Source: Actinacidiphila alni
GTDB lineage: Bacteria; Actinomycetota; Actinomycetes; Streptomycetales; Streptomycetaceae
Assembly: GCF_900112845.1 (NCBI RefSeq)
Contig: NZ_FONG01000019.1
Span: 62,001 to 126,000, forward strand
DNA: 64,000 bases
Direction of reading: 5' to 3'
Shown here: in pieces, positions 8,843 through 17,654 of the stretch
Numbering within the stretch: position 1 is the stretch's first letter
How the letters are laid out: every line of letters starts with the position of its first letter
Notes under the pieces: model-generated
The model's input: the letters and a program-made list of their open reading frames with translations, nothing else
What the model was told of the DNA's origin: nothing
Database searches by the model: none
Position numbers and translations under genes: made by a program

Positions 8843-10486
8843 TCAGCCCCTGGCCGGCGCGGCGTCGGCGGCCTCGGCCGCCGCCAGCTCGTCGGCGCTC
8901 AGCGGCAGTCCGTGCGGGTTGGCCGAGGCGCCCGAGGGCTTCTTGACCAGCAGGCAGGACGCCGCGCCGAGGAACATCACCACGACCGACACCAGCAGCG
9001 TCGGGTGCATGGCGTCGATGAAGCCGTGGCCGAAGACGGCGGCGCCCGTGTCCTGGATACGGTGCGCCACATCGGCCGGGACACTGGACGGCAGCTTCAT
9101 GCCGGAGGTGTTCCCGGCCACTTCGAGGTGCTTGCCCGCGCTGTCGAAGCTCTTCACGAAGCCGTCGCGGTAGTCGGCCGGTACGGCGCCGGCCCGCTGC
9201 GCCGCCTGGTCCTTGAGGGAGGAGGCCAGCTGGCCCTGGAGCACCGCGCCGACCACGGCACCGGCCAGGACCGAACCGACCTGCCGCAGCGCGTTGTTGA
9301 CGCCGGACGCTGCGCCGGTGAGCTTGGGCGGCACATTGCGCATGACTTCCGTGGCCATCGGGGTGAAGGTGCAGCCCGCGCCCATGCCCATCACGAACAG
9401 CGGGGCCACCACGCCCGTCCAGCTCTCGCCGACGTCGGCCACGGACATCACCCACAGCAGACCGCCGCCGTACAGCACCAGGCCGGTCATCAGGATGTAC
9501 TTGCCGCCGAGCTTCTCCGACAGCACACCCGCGGGTCCGGCCATCACGAAGGTGCCGACCGACAGCGGCAGCAGGACGATGCCGGACTTCATGGCGCTGT
9601 AGCCGAGGACCGACTGGAGGTAGACGGTGATCGGCAGGAAGAGGCCGACGATGCCGAAGGAGATGGCGATGCCGACGAAGTTCATGATGGTGAAATTGCG
9701 GTCCTTGAACAGCGAGAACGGCACCAGCGGTTCGTTGTCCTGCTGACCGCGCTGGTAGCCGAGGAAGACCGCGAACACCACCGCGGACGCGGCGATGGAC
9801 GTCCAGATCCAGCCGTTCCAGTCGTACTTCTGACCCTCGATCAGCGCGAAGGAGAGCAGGAACAGCGCGACCGACGACAGGATGACGCCGGGGATGTCGA
9901 AGCGGTGCTTGACCGAGCGGTCCGCGTTGGGGATGAACAGCAGCGCGCCGACCACGGCCAGGACACCGAGCGGGATGTTGACGAAGAAGATCCAGCGCCA
10001 GTCGATCTTGGTGACCAGCACACCGCCGACGGCCGGGCCCGCGGCGCCGGACACACCGGCCACGATGCCCCAGATGCCGAGCGCGACACCGCGCTTCTCG
10101 TGCGGGAAGACGTCGATGATCAGGGAGAGGGTCTGCGGCAGCAGCATCGCGGCGCCGACGCCCTGGATCGCCCGGAAGGTGATCAGCTGCGACGGGTCCT
10201 GCGCCAGGCCGCAGGCCAGGCTCGCCAGGGTGAACAGGGCGACGCCGTAGACGAAGAGGTTCTTCTTGCCGGTCAGGTCGCCCATGCGGCCGGCGGTGAT
10301 CAGCAGGACGGCGAGTGCCAGGGTGTAGGCGTTCGTGATCCACAGGATCTGGTCGAGTGACGCGTCGAGGTGCTCCACCATGTCCGGAATGGCGATGTTG
10401 ACGATCGTCAGGTCGAGGAGTGTCATGAAGAACCCGATGGACAGCACCGTCAGGATCGCCCACGGGTTTCCCCGCAACTTGGTCAC
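8843..10486 (-). CDS. MFS transporter, DHA2 (EmrB/QacA-type) drug-proton antiporter
   Basis: A 547-residue protein with about 14 hydrophobic helices. Diagnostic motifs are LDLTIVNIAIPDM in the first helix, the inter-helix GRMGDLTGKKN and the antiporter motif C region GIWGIVAGVSGAAGPAVGG. Such pumps export cationic or amphipathic drugs in exchange for protons. A large loop with charged residues lies between the last two helices (about 440-500). The GTG start at 10486 is preceded by AAGGAGG. No regulator gene is adjacent, unlike the two other DHA2 pumps in this window, so its control must be distant. A strong terminator follows at 8779-8820. Confidence 0.93.
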   Translation of the reverse strand: MTKLRGNPWAILTVLSIGFFMTLLDLTIVNIAIPDMVEHLDASLDQILWITNAYTLALAVLLITAGRMGDLTGKKNLFVYGVALFTLASLACGLAQDPSQLITFRAIQGVGAAMLLPQTLSLIIDVFPHEKRGVALGIWGIVAGVSGAAGPAVGGVLVTKIDWRWIFFVNIPLGVLAVVGALLFIPNADRSVKHRFDIPGVILSSVALFLLSFALIEGQKYDWNGWIWTSIAASAVVFAVFLGYQRGQQDNEPLVPFSLFKDRNFTIMNFVGIAISFGIVGLFLPITVYLQSVLGYSAMKSGIVLLPLSVGTFVMAGPAGVLSEKLGGKYILMTGLVLYGGGLLWVMSVADVGESWTGVVAPLFVMGMGAGCTFTPMATEVMRNVPPKLTGAASGVNNALRQVGSVLAGAVVGAVLQGQLASSLKDQAAQRAGAVPADYRDGFVKSFDSAGKHLEVAGNTSGMKLPSSVPADVAHRIQDTGAAVFGHGFIDAMHPTLLVSVVVMFLGAASCLLVKKPSGASANPHGLPLSADELAAAEAADAAPARG

Positions 10487-10810
10487 AATTCCTCCTTGCC
10501 GTGGGCGTGCCAGCGCTCACGGTCGCATGTGTGGTTCGAGGCGACGACGATCAGCTCCACGACCTCAAGAGGAGCCGTACGAGAACGGATGTGACATCGC
10601 CGCCGGGCGGTGAGGCGTGTATCACAGGGGCCGCCGGGCGCAGGGGGCGCGGACAGCGAAAAGCCCCCGGTCGCGGGGGATTCCCGCGCGGAGGCCGCGA
10701 AAAGAGGGGTTCCTGGAGTGTTCCTGGGGAGCTTCGGAGGTGCTCGGGGATACACCGGACCCCTGGGAAAACCGTGACAGACGCCGGGCCGGTCCGTCAA
10801 CCGGCCCCGG
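10487..10810. other. Intergenic region between the SARP regulator and the DHA2 transporter
   Basis: About 324 bases without a supported gene. It contains the transporter promoter, a short hairpin (CCCCCGGTCGCGGGGG at 10664-10679) and the regulator's terminator at 10784-10810. I found no small reading frame with a good ribosome binding site. Confidence 0.5.
10784..10810 (-). terminator. Terminator abutting the SARP regulator stop codon
   Basis: CCGGGCCGGT pairs with ACCGGCCCCGG around a 6-base loop, with a one-base bulge. It begins directly after the stop codon at 10811-10813. Confidence 0.75.
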
Positions 10811-13588
10811 TCAGAGGTGCGTCACCTCACGCAGCACCGCGGCCTCGCGGGGGTCGAGCCCGTCGAGGATGGTCAGCGCGGTGCGCCGCGTCCGTGCCGC
10901 GGCGGCCTTGTCCCCGGCGGCGTGCTGGGTGTCGCCGAGGAGGCCGAGGGTCACCACCTGCTCGGCCGTGTCGCCCAGTTCACGGGTGAGTTCCAGCGAG
11001 CGCTCGAAGACGTCGACCGCTTCCGCGTAGTTTCCGAGTCCCTTGTGCGCGTAGCCGAGATTGTCCAGACAGACCGCCTGCATCAGCCGGTCCCCCAGCT
11101 CCCGGTAGAGGTCGAGCCCGCGCCGGCACTGCGTCAGGGCGGCCGGGAAGTCGCCGAGTCTGCCCAGTAGCCAGCCCGCCGCGTTGCGGGCCCGCGCCTC
11201 GCCGTGCTGGTGGCCGACGGTGTCGAACAACTCCGCGGCCTGCTCGGCGTATTCGAGCGCCTCCTGATAGCGGCCGCGGTGTTCGAGCACCGAGCTGAGG
11301 CCGAAGTAGGTGTGCGCGACGCCGGTGCTGTCGTCCAGGTCGCGGTAGACGCCGGCGCAGTGTTCGAGGTGGGTGATCGCGGCCGGGTAGGCGACCAGCC
11401 ACGCGTAGCTGGTGCCCAGGCCACGGTGCACCCCGCTGCGCCGCGGGCCCCAGGGGTCGGGCGGCGCGGCCGGGTTGGGGTCGCGGCGGTCGGAGACGCC
11501 CATCAGGATCCAGCCGAGCCGGTCGGAGTGGACGTCGAAGCCGTTGACGTCGGCCTGGGTGACGGTCGCCATGAGCACCTGCTCCTCGGCGTCCATCCAC
11601 TCCGCCGCCTGCCGCCGGTCGGTGACCGTCTCGGGCACGGCGCCCGGGTCGGGGTCGCCGAGCGTCAGCGGGATCGGCACCGGGCTCAGCAGCCGGGCCG
11701 CCGCGTGCGCGGTGTGCAGATAGTGGTCGAGCACCCGCGACAGGGCGGTGCGGCGCTCCTGTTCGCTGTCGTACGTACCGGACAACTCGCCGGCGTACGC
11801 GCGTAGAAGGTCGTGGAAGGTGAAGCGGCCGGGTATGTGCTCCATCACCAGATGCGCCCGGGTCAGGTCGTACAGCGCGCGGCGCGCCTCGGCGGCCGGC
11901 ACCCCGGTCAGGCTCGCGGCGGCGGGCACCGTGATGTCCGGGCCCGGGTGCACCGACAGCAGCCGGAACATCCGCGCGGTGGACTCCGCCAGGTGTCCGT
12001 ACGACCAGGAGAAGACCGCGCGCAGGTCGGTGGAGGCGTCACCGATGTCGAGGGTGTCGAGCCGGTGCCGTACGTCACGCAGCGCGGTGACCAGGTCGGC
12101 CAGCGACAGCCGGGGCGAGACGAGGGCGCGGGCGGCGGCGATGCTCAGCGCGAGCGGCAACCGGGCGCACAGCTCGACCAGTTCGGCCGCCGCGCCCGGT
12201 TCCGCCGCGGTGCGCTCCGGGCCGAGCCGGCGCGCCAGCAGGTCCAGGGACTCGGCCGGGCTGAGCAGGTCGAGCGTGACGGGGGTGGCGCCCTCGGCGG
12301 CGATCAGGCCGGTGAGCTGATTGCGGCTGGTGATGACCACCGCGCAGGACGTGCTGCCGGGCAGCAGCGGGCGCACCTGGTCGGTGTCGCGCGCGTTGTC
12401 CAGGACGACGAGCACCCGGCGGCCGGCCAGCAGGGTGCGGTAGAGCGCGGCGCGGGCGTCCAGTTCCTCGGGCACGCTCTCGGCGGGCACACCGAGCGCG
12501 TCGAGGAAGCCGCGGATCGCCTCGACCGGCGCGACCGGCCGGGAGCCGGGCGCGAAGCCGCGCAGATTCACGTGGAGTTGGCCGTCGGGGAAGCGCTCGG
12601 CGTTGCGCTGCGCCCAGTGGATGGCGAGCGTCGTCTTGCCGATGCCCGCGGTGCCGTCGATGGCCGAGATGACCGCTGTGCCGCCGAACTGCACGGCGTG
12701 GTCGAGGAGTTCGTCGAGCAGCTTGAGCTGTCTGCGGCGGCCGGTGAAGTGCCTGGAAGCGGCGGGGAGCTGGCGCGGTACGCGGACCGGGGCGGCGGTC
12801 GTACCGGTCTCGGTGGCGCGCTGCTTCTCGGGCGCGGCGACGGCCGGATCATTGGCGAGAATCCGCTGGTGCAACTGGTCGAGCGCGGGCGGTACGTCCA
12901 GGCCCATGTCGTCGGCGAGCCGGGTGCGCAGTCCGTGGAAGACGGCGAGCGCCTCGCTCTGCCGGCCGCCGCGGTGCAGCGCCAGCATCAGCTGGCTGAC
13001 CGGCTTCTCGCGCAGGGGGTGTTCGGCCACGATCGCGGACAGCGGGGCGACCACCTCGGTGTGCCGGCCGAGCGCCAACTGGTGGTCGGTCCAGGTCTCC
13101 TGGACCGCCAGGCGCCGTTCGTTCCAGGCGGCGGCCCTGGCCTCGATCACCCGGCCGGAGAGCCCGGCGAGCGCCGGACCGCGCCACAGGTCCAGTGCGT
13201 GGCCGAGGAGTTCGGCGCATTCGGCGAGGTCGCCCGCGACCCGCGCCGACTCGGCGGAGACCACCTGACGGTCGAACTCCACGGCGTCCAGGGCGCCGTC
13301 GCCCACCGTCATCCGGTACCCGGTGTCGCCGACGGCCGCGATGTGCCCGGTCTCGCCGGGGCCGGCGGCCAGCGCGGACCGCAGCCGCGACACCGCGTTG
13401 CGGATCTGCTTGCCCGCGGTGGCGGGAGGTTTCTCGTCCCAGAGGGCGTCAATGAGGTGGCTGAGCGATACGGTCCTGTTGGCCTCCAGGAGCAGCAGCG
13501 CGAGGACACGCTGTTCCCGTGGGCCGCCGAAGGATATGCGGGTCTGACCGGACCAGGCCTCAAGCGCGCCGAGGACCCGAAACCTCAC
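10811..13588 (-). CDS. AfsR/SARP-family regulator with NB-ARC ATPase and TPR domains
   Basis: A 925-residue multidomain activator. Residues 1-95 are an OmpR-like winged helix (FRVLGALEAW, then FGGPREQRVLALLLL). Residues about 100-245 are the bacterial transcriptional activation domain (AVEFDRQV to ADDMGLDVPPAL). An NB-ARC ATPase follows: Walker A DGTAGIGKTT at 311-320, Walker B RVLVVLDNARD near 391-401 and the sensor ITSRNQL. Tetratricopeptide repeats fill about 670-925. This is the AfsR architecture, in which ligand or phosphorylation is thought to act through the NTPase/TPR part to control antibiotic genes. The GTG at 13588 has AGGGGG upstream. ATG codons at 13636/13639 are alternatives but would add a non-conserved head. 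Two sets of 11-bp tandem repeats lie in its promoter. No biosynthetic genes are adjacent, so it is probably global or acts at a distance. Confidence 0.92.
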   Translation of the reverse strand: MRFRVLGALEAWSGQTRISFGGPREQRVLALLLLEANRTVSLSHLIDALWDEKPPATAGKQIRNAVSRLRSALAAGPGETGHIAAVGDTGYRMTVGDGALDAVEFDRQVVSAESARVAGDLAECAELLGHALDLWRGPALAGLSGRVIEARAAAWNERRLAVQETWTDHQLALGRHTEVVAPLSAIVAEHPLREKPVSQLMLALHRGGRQSEALAVFHGLRTRLADDMGLDVPPALDQLHQRILANDPAVAAPEKQRATETGTTAAPVRVPRQLPAASRHFTGRRRQLKLLDELLDHAVQFGGTAVISAIDGTAGIGKTTLAIHWAQRNAERFPDGQLHVNLRGFAPGSRPVAPVEAIRGFLDALGVPAESVPEELDARAALYRTLLAGRRVLVVLDNARDTDQVRPLLPGSTSCAVVITSRNQLTGLIAAEGATPVTLDLLSPAESLDLLARRLGPERTAAEPGAAAELVELCARLPLALSIAAARALVSPRLSLADLVTALRDVRHRLDTLDIGDASTDLRAVFSWSYGHLAESTARMFRLLSVHPGPDITVPAAASLTGVPAAEARRALYDLTRAHLVMEHIPGRFTFHDLLRAYAGELSGTYDSEQERRTALSRVLDHYLHTAHAAARLLSPVPIPLTLGDPDPGAVPETVTDRRQAAEWMDAEEQVLMATVTQADVNGFDVHSDRLGWILMGVSDRRDPNPAAPPDPWGPRRSGVHRGLGTSYAWLVAYPAAITHLEHCAGVYRDLDDSTGVAHTYFGLSSVLEHRGRYQEALEYAEQAAELFDTVGHQHGEARARNAAGWLLGRLGDFPAALTQCRRGLDLYRELGDRLMQAVCLDNLGYAHKGLGNYAEAVDVFERSLELTRELGDTAEQVVTLGLLGDTQHAAGDKAAAARTRRTALTILDGLDPREAAVLREVTHL

Positions 13589-13656
13589 TCCGTCCCCCTT
13601 ACCGGGTTCGCCCGGCGTTGTGATCGGAAACTGCATCATAGATCGCGGGCTCCAAT

Positions 13657-13678
13657 GAGGACCAGTTGAGGACGAGTT
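13657..13678 (-). promoter_or_regulatory. 11-bp tandem repeat pair A upstream of the SARP gene
   Basis: gaggaccagtt and gaggacgagtt are immediate tandem copies (10 of 11 identical). SARP proteins bind heptamer direct repeats spaced on an 11-bp helical turn, so this may be an autoregulatory site. It lies 69-90 bp upstream of the GTG start. Confidence 0.5.
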
Positions 13679-13718
13679 GAGGCCGCCGTGCCCAATGCTT
13701 GAGCCAAGCCCTTCGGTT

Positions 13719-13740
13719 GAGTAATCGATGAGTAGTCGAT
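13719..13740 (-). promoter_or_regulatory. 11-bp tandem repeat pair B upstream of the SARP gene
   Basis: gagtaatcgat and gagtagtcgat are immediate tandem copies (10 of 11 identical), 131-152 bp upstream of the SARP start. Repeat length and tandem arrangement fit SARP operators, although the sequence differs from pair A, so two different proteins could be involved. Confidence 0.5.
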
Positions 13741-13869
13741 CAGTGCGACGAAGGCAAACGAGCTTGGCGGTCTTCCGCCACCCAACGGGGGTGTGGCGTG
13801 AAGGTCGGCTCGATGGCACACGCCACCGTTTCCGACGGCCGACGGTCGGGACACGGGCGGTGCCTCCCT

Positions 13870-13925
13870 GGGCGAGGCCCGGGTTCGGAACCGGCACGGG
13901 GCGGCTCCGCATCCGGGCCTCGCCC
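13870..13925 (-). terminator. Long-loop hairpin after the Nudix gene
   Basis: GGGCGAGGCCCGG at 13870-13882 pairs perfectly with 13913-13925 across a 30-base loop. It lies between the stop codon of the leftward Nudix gene (14008) and the SARP promoter repeats, so it probably insulates the regulator. The whole stretch 13589-14007 (419 bases) holds no supported gene. Confidence 0.7.
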
Positions 13926-14007
13926 GTTTCTCCGGGCGGGTACGCCCCGGCCGACCGGTCCGTACCGGCCCTGCGACCGGCCGGGACCGCGCGTCCGGGA
14001 GGACCGG

Positions 14008-14517
14008 TTACGGCGCGGCGTATCCGCGGTGCGCGGGTCCTGCCGGGGCGGCGGGCGCGAACCAGGTCGGGTCGTCCCGCAGCGCCAGTTCGATCCGGCC
14101 GCGCGCGATCGGGCCGAGCGGGGGCAGTTCGTCGAGCGCGAACCAGCCGACGTCCAGCGACTCGTCGTCGTTCACCCGGGCCTCGCCGCCGACCGCGCGG
14201 CAGCGCAGCACGATGTCGATGTACTGCGCGCGGTCGCCGTTGGGATACGTCACCGGTTCGTTGGTGAAGACGCTCAGCACGCGCTCGACGACGGCGTGCA
14301 CACCGGTCTCCTCCTCGATCTCCCGGACCGCGGCCTCGGCCGGCTGCTCGCCCGGGTCCGGGATGCCGCTGATGAGCGCCCACTTCCCGGTGTCCGCGCG
14401 GCGGTTGAGCAGGATGCGGCCGCGGTCGTCGAAGACGACGGTCACCACGCCCGGCAGGAAGAGCAGGGTGTTGCCCGCCTTCTCGCGGATCTCACGGATG
14501 AATTCGGGAATCGCCAT
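14008..14517 (-). CDS. Nudix hydrolase
   Basis: A 169-residue protein with a complete Nudix box: the glycine of SGIPDPGE, then seven residues and REIEEETGV. This binds divalent metal and hydrolyses nucleoside diphosphate-X compounds. It begins MAIPEFIREIREKAGN and VTVVFDDRGRILLNRRADTGKWALISG is typical of a small ADP-ribose/NTP-type Nudix domain. The start appears leaderless: TAGGCT on the coding strand (14525-14530) ends 7 nt before the ATG and there is no Shine-Dalgarno sequence. It stands alone. Substrate cannot be told from sequence. Confidence 0.9.
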   Translation of the reverse strand: MAIPEFIREIREKAGNTLLFLPGVVTVVFDDRGRILLNRRADTGKWALISGIPDPGEQPAEAAVREIEEETGVHAVVERVLSVFTNEPVTYPNGDRAQYIDIVLRCRAVGGEARVNDDESLDVGWFALDELPPLGPIARGRIELALRDDPTWFAPAAPAGPAHRGYAAP

Positions 14518-14707
14518 GCGCCGAAGCCTACGAGAAGCATGGTGAACGCCACACCAGCACCAGGTTTCCCACGTGGTGCCAGGTTCCTGCACGACGTATC
14601 CACAGCGTGCCGCGTCACCCGTTACGGTGGCCCGACAGCAGCGCCCACGCGGGGAACGCGGGCCGGACGGTACCCCGTCACGCCCGGGTGGCAGGGGGTA
14701 CCGGGGG

Positions 14708-15832
14708 ATGGACATGACGGCCGGCGGGACGCCTGGCGCCACGCGGACGGAGGCGGCCGGAAGCCCGCGACGGCGCGAACCGCGTCCGTACAGCGGCACT
14801 ACCGACGCGGTGGGCATCGTCGTCCTGGCCTGCTGCGGCATCTGGACGCTGGTCGCCGCCGCCGGGCGCTCGGCCCGGCCCGAGGGCACGCTGCTCGCCA
14901 TCCTCGCGGTCAGCGCCGGTTACGCGGCGGGCCGGATCCTCGGCGCGCTGCTGCCGGTGCTCGCCCCGGCCGCCGCGGCCCTGGCCGTACTCGCCCTGGT
15001 GCTCGTCCCGCCGACCCGGTTGTCGGCGCATCCGGACGCGCCGCCGCTCGGCTATCCGAACGCCGACGCCGCGCTGCTGGTGCTCGCGGCCGGCGCTGCC
15101 TGCTGCGCCGCGTGGGCGGCCCGCGGCCGGGGGTGGCAGGTGGCGTTGCGGCTGGTCGGTCTCGGCGCGGCGGTCACCGCGCTCGCACTCGGTTCCGCGG
15201 CGGGCTTCGCGGCGGGTGTCGCCGTCACGCTGTGCTCGCTGGCAGCGGCGCGGATGCGGCAGCGGCTGCTCGGTCTGTGCGGGCTCGCGCTGGCCGCGCT
15301 GCTCGCGGTCGGCGGCAGCTACGCGGTCGCGGTGGACGCGCTGCCGTCGGGGCTCTCGGAGTCGCTGACCGGTCAGCTCACCCAGCCGCGGGTCGAGCTG
15401 TGGCACGAGGCGGTCGACCTGGCCGAGCGCAATCCGCTGCGCGGGGTCGGGCCCGAGCGCTTCACCGACGAGAGCCCGCTCCAGCCCGCCGACGCGCAGG
15501 CCGCCGAGTCCCCGCAGTCCGCGCCCCTCCAGCTGGCCGCCGAGCAGGGCGTGCCTGGCGCGGCGCTGCTGGCCGTCGCCTACGGCTGGCTCCTGTACGC
15601 CCTGTGGCGCTCGCCGCGCCCGACACCCGTGGTGCTGACCGCCGGCGCCGCCCTGACCGGCCTCGCCCTCCTGGCCAGCGTCGACCACGTACTCAGCTAC
15701 GCCGTGGTCACCGCGGGCGCCGGCTATCTGGCCGGCCTCGCCACGGCCCGCCCCCTGACGGACGAGCCCCGCGACGCCGCCGCCGGCGACACCAATACGG
15801 GTGCCCCCCGCGTCCGCCGAACGGAACGGTGA
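14708..15832 (+). CDS. O-antigen ligase/polymerase-type membrane protein (Wzy_C-like)
   Basis: A 374-residue polytopic membrane protein with about 9-10 hydrophobic helices. The long outside loop after about residue 215 carries HEAVDLAERNPLRGVGPERF and ESPQSAPLQLAAEQGVPGAA, the conserved pattern of the O-antigen ligase/Wzy family. Members join lipid-linked glycans or polymerise surface polysaccharide. In actinomycetes the acceptor is unknown. The ATG at 14708 follows a G-rich run; the ATG two codons later (14714) is equally possible. The neighbouring gene to the right faces it and no other glycan gene is within 1.8 kb, so its pathway is unclear. Confidence 0.8.
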   Translation: MDMTAGGTPGATRTEAAGSPRRREPRPYSGTTDAVGIVVLACCGIWTLVAAAGRSARPEGTLLAILAVSAGYAAGRILGALLPVLAPAAAALAVLALVLVPPTRLSAHPDAPPLGYPNADAALLVLAAGAACCAAWAARGRGWQVALRLVGLGAAVTALALGSAAGFAAGVAVTLCSLAAARMRQRLLGLCGLALAALLAVGGSYAVAVDALPSGLSESLTGQLTQPRVELWHEAVDLAERNPLRGVGPERFTDESPLQPADAQAAESPQSAPLQLAAEQGVPGAALLAVAYGWLLYALWRSPRPTPVVLTAGAALTGLALLASVDHVLSYAVVTAGAGYLAGLATARPLTDEPRDAAAGDTNTGAPRVRRTER

Positions 15833-15958
15833 CGGCCCACTGCTCTGAACGGGGCGCGGCATCACCCGAAGGGCCGCCGCGGCTCGACCGGCGGCCGTAC
15901 GAGGCGGGCGCCGGCCCGTGCCCCGGAGGTACGGATCAGGTGACGCGGATCGTTCCGC

Positions 15959-16137
15959 TACGGCTCGGGCGAGGCGGATCCGGCGCAAGGCGTACGGTCG
16001 GGAACAGGCTCCCGGATCCCGGGCGTACGGCTCAGGCAGGCGGATCGTGACGCTTCGGCTCGGGCGAGGCGGTTTCGGCGCCGGATGTACGAGGCGGGGG
16101 CGAGGTCACGAGCCGTACGGCTCGGGCGGGGCGGACC
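15959..16137. repeat. Four imperfect copies of a ~20-bp GC-rich motif
   Basis: tacggctcgggcgaggcgga and close variants occur at about 15959, 16026, 16054 and 16116, spaced 67, 28 and 62 bp. They fill most of the 316-base convergent gap 15833-16148, where I see no gene. The second copy has lost two bases. The copies may form weak stems with the intervening GC-rich sequence, or may be decayed duplications. Confidence 0.6.
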
Positions 16138-16148
16138 AGGCCCTGCCG

Positions 16149-16703
16149 TCAGGTGCCGGAGGTGGGGCGGCTGGTCGTGGTGCGGAGGGTCAGCAGGTCG
16201 CGGATGGTGTCCACGGCGCCCTGGGCGTCGTCCACGGTGACGGTGAAGCGGCGCCCGGCGCCCAGGTCGATGACCAGGCCCTGGCCGCGCCGGACGACGA
16301 CCGCGGTGCCCTTCTCCGGCCGCCAGCGGTAGCCCCAGCCGCCCCAATTGCGGGGGCTGACCAGGGGCGCGAGCTGCGCGCCGCTGACCTGTTCCAGCGG
16401 GATGCGGCGGCGCGGCACACCGATGTGGCCGCAGCGCACGTCCACCGCGTCGTGGTCGACTCGGACCCGGACATGGGTGAAGGCGACGGTGCCGAAGAGC
16501 ACCAGCAGGCCGACGGCCACACAGCCCACGACGGACATCACCAGCGGCGCCAGACCGTCCACGTCCGGGCCGTCCACGGCCAGGTCGATGCCGAGCGCGA
16601 GGCACGCCGCGCCGCCGGCGGCGAGCACCCACTGCATGCGGTTACGGGCCCGCCCCGTCCAGACCTGGGGCGCGCCGCTCTCCGGGCGGGGAGGGTGCGT
16701 CAT
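16149..16703 (-). CDS. Two-TM membrane protein with a cytoplasmic PH-like C-terminus
   Basis: A 184-residue protein of unknown function. It has two adjacent membrane helices (about 25-45 and 52-77) followed by a beta-rich soluble part (VRVRVDHDAVDVRCG, EQVSGAQLAPL, GWGYRWRPEKGTAVVVRRGQGLVIDL) of the kind seen in bacterial PH-like membrane proteins. I do not recognise a named family with certainty. The start appears leaderless, with TACCCT (16711-16716 on the coding strand) 7 nt before the ATG. It lies just downstream of the racemase gene in the same direction, 46 bp away, so the two may be co-expressed. Confidence 0.75.
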   Translation of the reverse strand: MTHPPRPESGAPQVWTGRARNRMQWVLAAGGAACLALGIDLAVDGPDVDGLAPLVMSVVGCVAVGLLVLFGTVAFTHVRVRVDHDAVDVRCGHIGVPRRRIPLEQVSGAQLAPLVSPRNWGGWGYRWRPEKGTAVVVRRGQGLVIDLGAGRRFTVTVDDAQGAVDTIRDLLTLRTTTSRPTSGT

Positions 16704-16749
16704 GTCGTGAAGGGTACTTCCATACCCATCGGAAGGCAGCCCTACGCGC

Positions 16750-17511
16750 TCAGGCCGTGGCGGGTGTCACCAATGAGGCGCCCTCGGCGTACGCGAGCGC
16801 CTGCGCGGGGAGCGCGGCAGGGCGTCCGTTGAGCAGCACCTCGATCCGGCCGCTGCCTGCGCCCGGCCCCGCGGGCCCGATCCGCCGCAGCGCCTGGGCA
16901 GCGACGGCGTCGGCGGAGCCGTGCAGACCGGCGCCGGGCACGGCCGCGGCGATCCGGTCGGCGACCAGTTCGTAGTGGGTGCAGCCGAGCACGACCGCCC
17001 GTACCCCCGGCGGGGTCAGCGCGGCGGCGGCCTCGACGGCGGCGGCCACGGCGGCGGTGTCGCCGCTCTGCACCGCGTCCGCGAGACCGGGGCAGGGCAC
17101 TTCGGTGACCCGGGCGCCGTTGCCGAATTCGGCGATCAGTCCGCGCTGGTAGGCGCTGCCGGTCGTGGCGGGCGTGGCCCAGATCGCCACCTCGCCGCCG
17201 TCCGCCGCCGCGGGCTTGATCGCGGGCACGGTCCCGACGACGGGAAGGCCGGGTTCGAAGGCAGCGCGCAGCGCGGGCAGCGCGTGCACGGTCGCGGTGT
17301 TGCAGGCGACGATCAGCGCGTCCGGCCGGTGCTCGGCGGCGGCGCGCGCGCAGTCCAGGGCCCGGCCGGTCACGTCGTCCGCGGAGCGCGGCCCCCACGG
17401 CATCCCGTCCGGGTCGGACGACAGCACCAGGTCCGCGTCCGGCCGCAGCCGCCGCACCGCCGCCGCGGCGGCGAGCAGTCCGATCCCGGAGTCCACCAGT
17501 GCGATCTTCAC
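16750..17511 (-). CDS. Aspartate/glutamate racemase family protein (glutamate racemase-like)
   Basis: A 253-residue protein with both catalytic cysteines of glutamate racemase: Cys70 in VACNTATVHALP and Cys177 in LGCTHYEL. The N-terminal DSGIG motif is at 7-11. It would interconvert L- and D-glutamate by a two-base mechanism for peptidoglycan synthesis. It departs from typical MurI in its Ala-rich helices, and a streptomycete often has a second, more canonical murI, so this one may be a paralogue. The GTG start at 17511 appears leaderless: TACAGT on the coding strand (17518-17523) ends 6 nt upstream. Confidence 0.82.
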   Translation of the reverse strand: MKIALVDSGIGLLAAAAAVRRLRPDADLVLSSDPDGMPWGPRSADDVTGRALDCARAAAEHRPDALIVACNTATVHALPALRAAFEPGLPVVGTVPAIKPAAADGGEVAIWATPATTGSAYQRGLIAEFGNGARVTEVPCPGLADAVQSGDTAAVAAAVEAAAALTPPGVRAVVLGCTHYELVADRIAAAVPGAGLHGSADAVAAQALRRIGPAGPGAGSGRIEVLLNGRPAALPAQALAYAEGASLVTPATA

Positions 17512-17654
17512 TCCGCCACTGTAGCCAGTGGCGGCGGCACCGCCGTGCCGGGCACGCGGCGGGCGGGGCGTCCGCGCAGCGGTGACAAGGCGCGGCGCAG
17601 GACGGGGGCGGGGCGCGCCCTGCGGCGCGGCGCCGGTGCGGCAGACTGCGGGTC

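Noticed and set aside
8030-10360. A 2.3-kb rightward frame opposite the DHA2 pump and the questin-oxidase-like gene
   Set aside because: Low-complexity Arg/His/Gly translation, no ribosome binding site, and the opposite strand encodes a clear 14-helix transporter.
10811-13588. A secondary-metabolite gene cluster around the SARP regulator
   Set aside because: No synthase, carrier protein, tailoring set or resistance cassette typical of a cluster is present within 10 kb on either side.
13636-13639. ATG codons as the start of the SARP regulator
   Set aside because: They lack a well-spaced ribosome binding site and would add a non-conserved head; the GTG at 13588 has AGGGGG and begins at the conserved FRVLG.
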